This document shows positions 12,312 through 12,569 of a stretch of 12,569 bases of DNA, piece after piece (within the stretch, counting starts at the first letter, position 1; each line of letters starts with the position of its first letter). Below the pieces are notes generated by a model. That model was not told the origin of the DNA, did no database searches, and saw only the letters and a list, made by a program, of their open reading frames with translations. Origin of the DNA: Candidatus Zhuqueibacterota bacterium (GTDB taxonomy: Bacteria; Zhuqueibacterota; Zhuqueibacteria; Zhuqueibacterales; Zhuqueibacteraceae); assembly GCA_013361015.1 (NCBI GenBank), contig JABWAN010000059.1:1-12569 (forward strand), read 5' to 3'. Position numbers and translations under genes: made by a program.

Positions 12312-12569
12312 TCATTTTTCGAATTTCGAAGCCATGTTTAACCTTTGCCATCCTTCTTTGACGATATGACGCTCTCTCAACTCACCCATCTTCCTCCCGA
12401 GCAACGCCAGCGCGATCGCGTCGAAGCCATAGCCCGCCGAGAACCCCTGACCGACCCAGCGATCCACGCCCAGCACCTGCGCAGTGCCTGCCAGCCCCGC
12501 CAGCCCGCCAGCCAGCGCCATGACCAGCACGAAGTTCCTGATGATGTTCATGCCGGCGTATTTCGCGGC
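12312..12569 (-). pseudogene. ABC transporter permease (nucleoside/BMP-type), partial at window edge and apparently cut short at its 3' end
   Basis: The frame is open through the right edge, so the beginning lies outside the window. It reads AAKYAG, MNIIRNFVLVMALAGGLAGL, AGTAQVLGVDRWVGQGFSAG and YGFDAIALALLGR. This is a close match to the C-terminal third of inner-membrane permeases of the branched-chain/nucleoside type (YufP/BmpC-like, Pfam BPD_transp_2). Family members continue after ALLGR with NxP and about 60-70 more hydrophobic residues. Here the reading instead runs into KMGELRERHIVKEGWQRLNM, a polar and unrelated tail, and stops at 12312. That indicates loss of the last membrane helices by deletion or rearrangement next to the toxin-antitoxin genes. 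The protein would probably not be functional. Confidence 0.75.

Overview
The window looks like ordinary chromosome from an uncultured, free-living bacterium. GC content is moderate, genes are separated by spacious intergenic stretches, and several kinds of palindromic repeat recur between genes. The mix (AAA/DUF4143 ATPase, MOSC, TIR plus FGE-sulfatase protein, PIN-type toxin-antitoxin pair) would fit lineages such as KSB1/Calditrichota, but that is a weak inference and no rRNA or marker gene is present to test it.

Layout. Positions 3-2758 hold three minus-strand genes: a class I SAM methyltransferase, then a MOSC-domain protein 70 bases downstream, then, behind its own likely promoter, an AAA/DUF4143 ATPase. 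Positions 2759-3483 carry no convincing gene but do hold repeats and a 61-base near-perfect hairpin. Positions 3484-5871 (minus) hold a cyclase-family metal-dependent hydrolase with an altered metal motif, an EamA/DMT transporter, and a conserved protein of unknown function whose stop codon sits next to the transporter's ribosome binding site. Diverging from these is a MocR-type regulator (6190-7629, plus). The gap between them holds a perfect 11-base direct repeat, 31 bases apart start to start, overlapping a plausible promoter. Next come a convergent DUF1801 protein (7669-8082, minus) and an allantoinase (8471-9850, plus).

Positions 10004-11458 contain the most unusual locus: the remains of a TIR domain, a transmembrane segment and an FGE-sulfatase (C-type-lectin fold) domain that read as one ancestral protein but are now broken across frames. 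The break between the TIR and membrane parts falls exactly on A_AAA_AAG, the classic minus-one slippery heptamer. It could be a programmed frameshift, but the TIR part has further damage upstream (a frame break at a T7 run and an apparent internal deletion), so decay is at least as likely. The window ends with a ribbon-helix-helix antitoxin/PIN toxin pair (11640-12301). It abuts, tail to tail, the truncated 3' end of an ABC permease gene that continues beyond the right edge.

The clearest functional unit is the MocR regulator with the divergent two-gene operon (unknown protein plus EamA exporter). The clearest sequence-level novelties are two intergenic repeat families, one with two copies of a long inverted repeat and one with three copies sharing the core GCTTGTTTACC.
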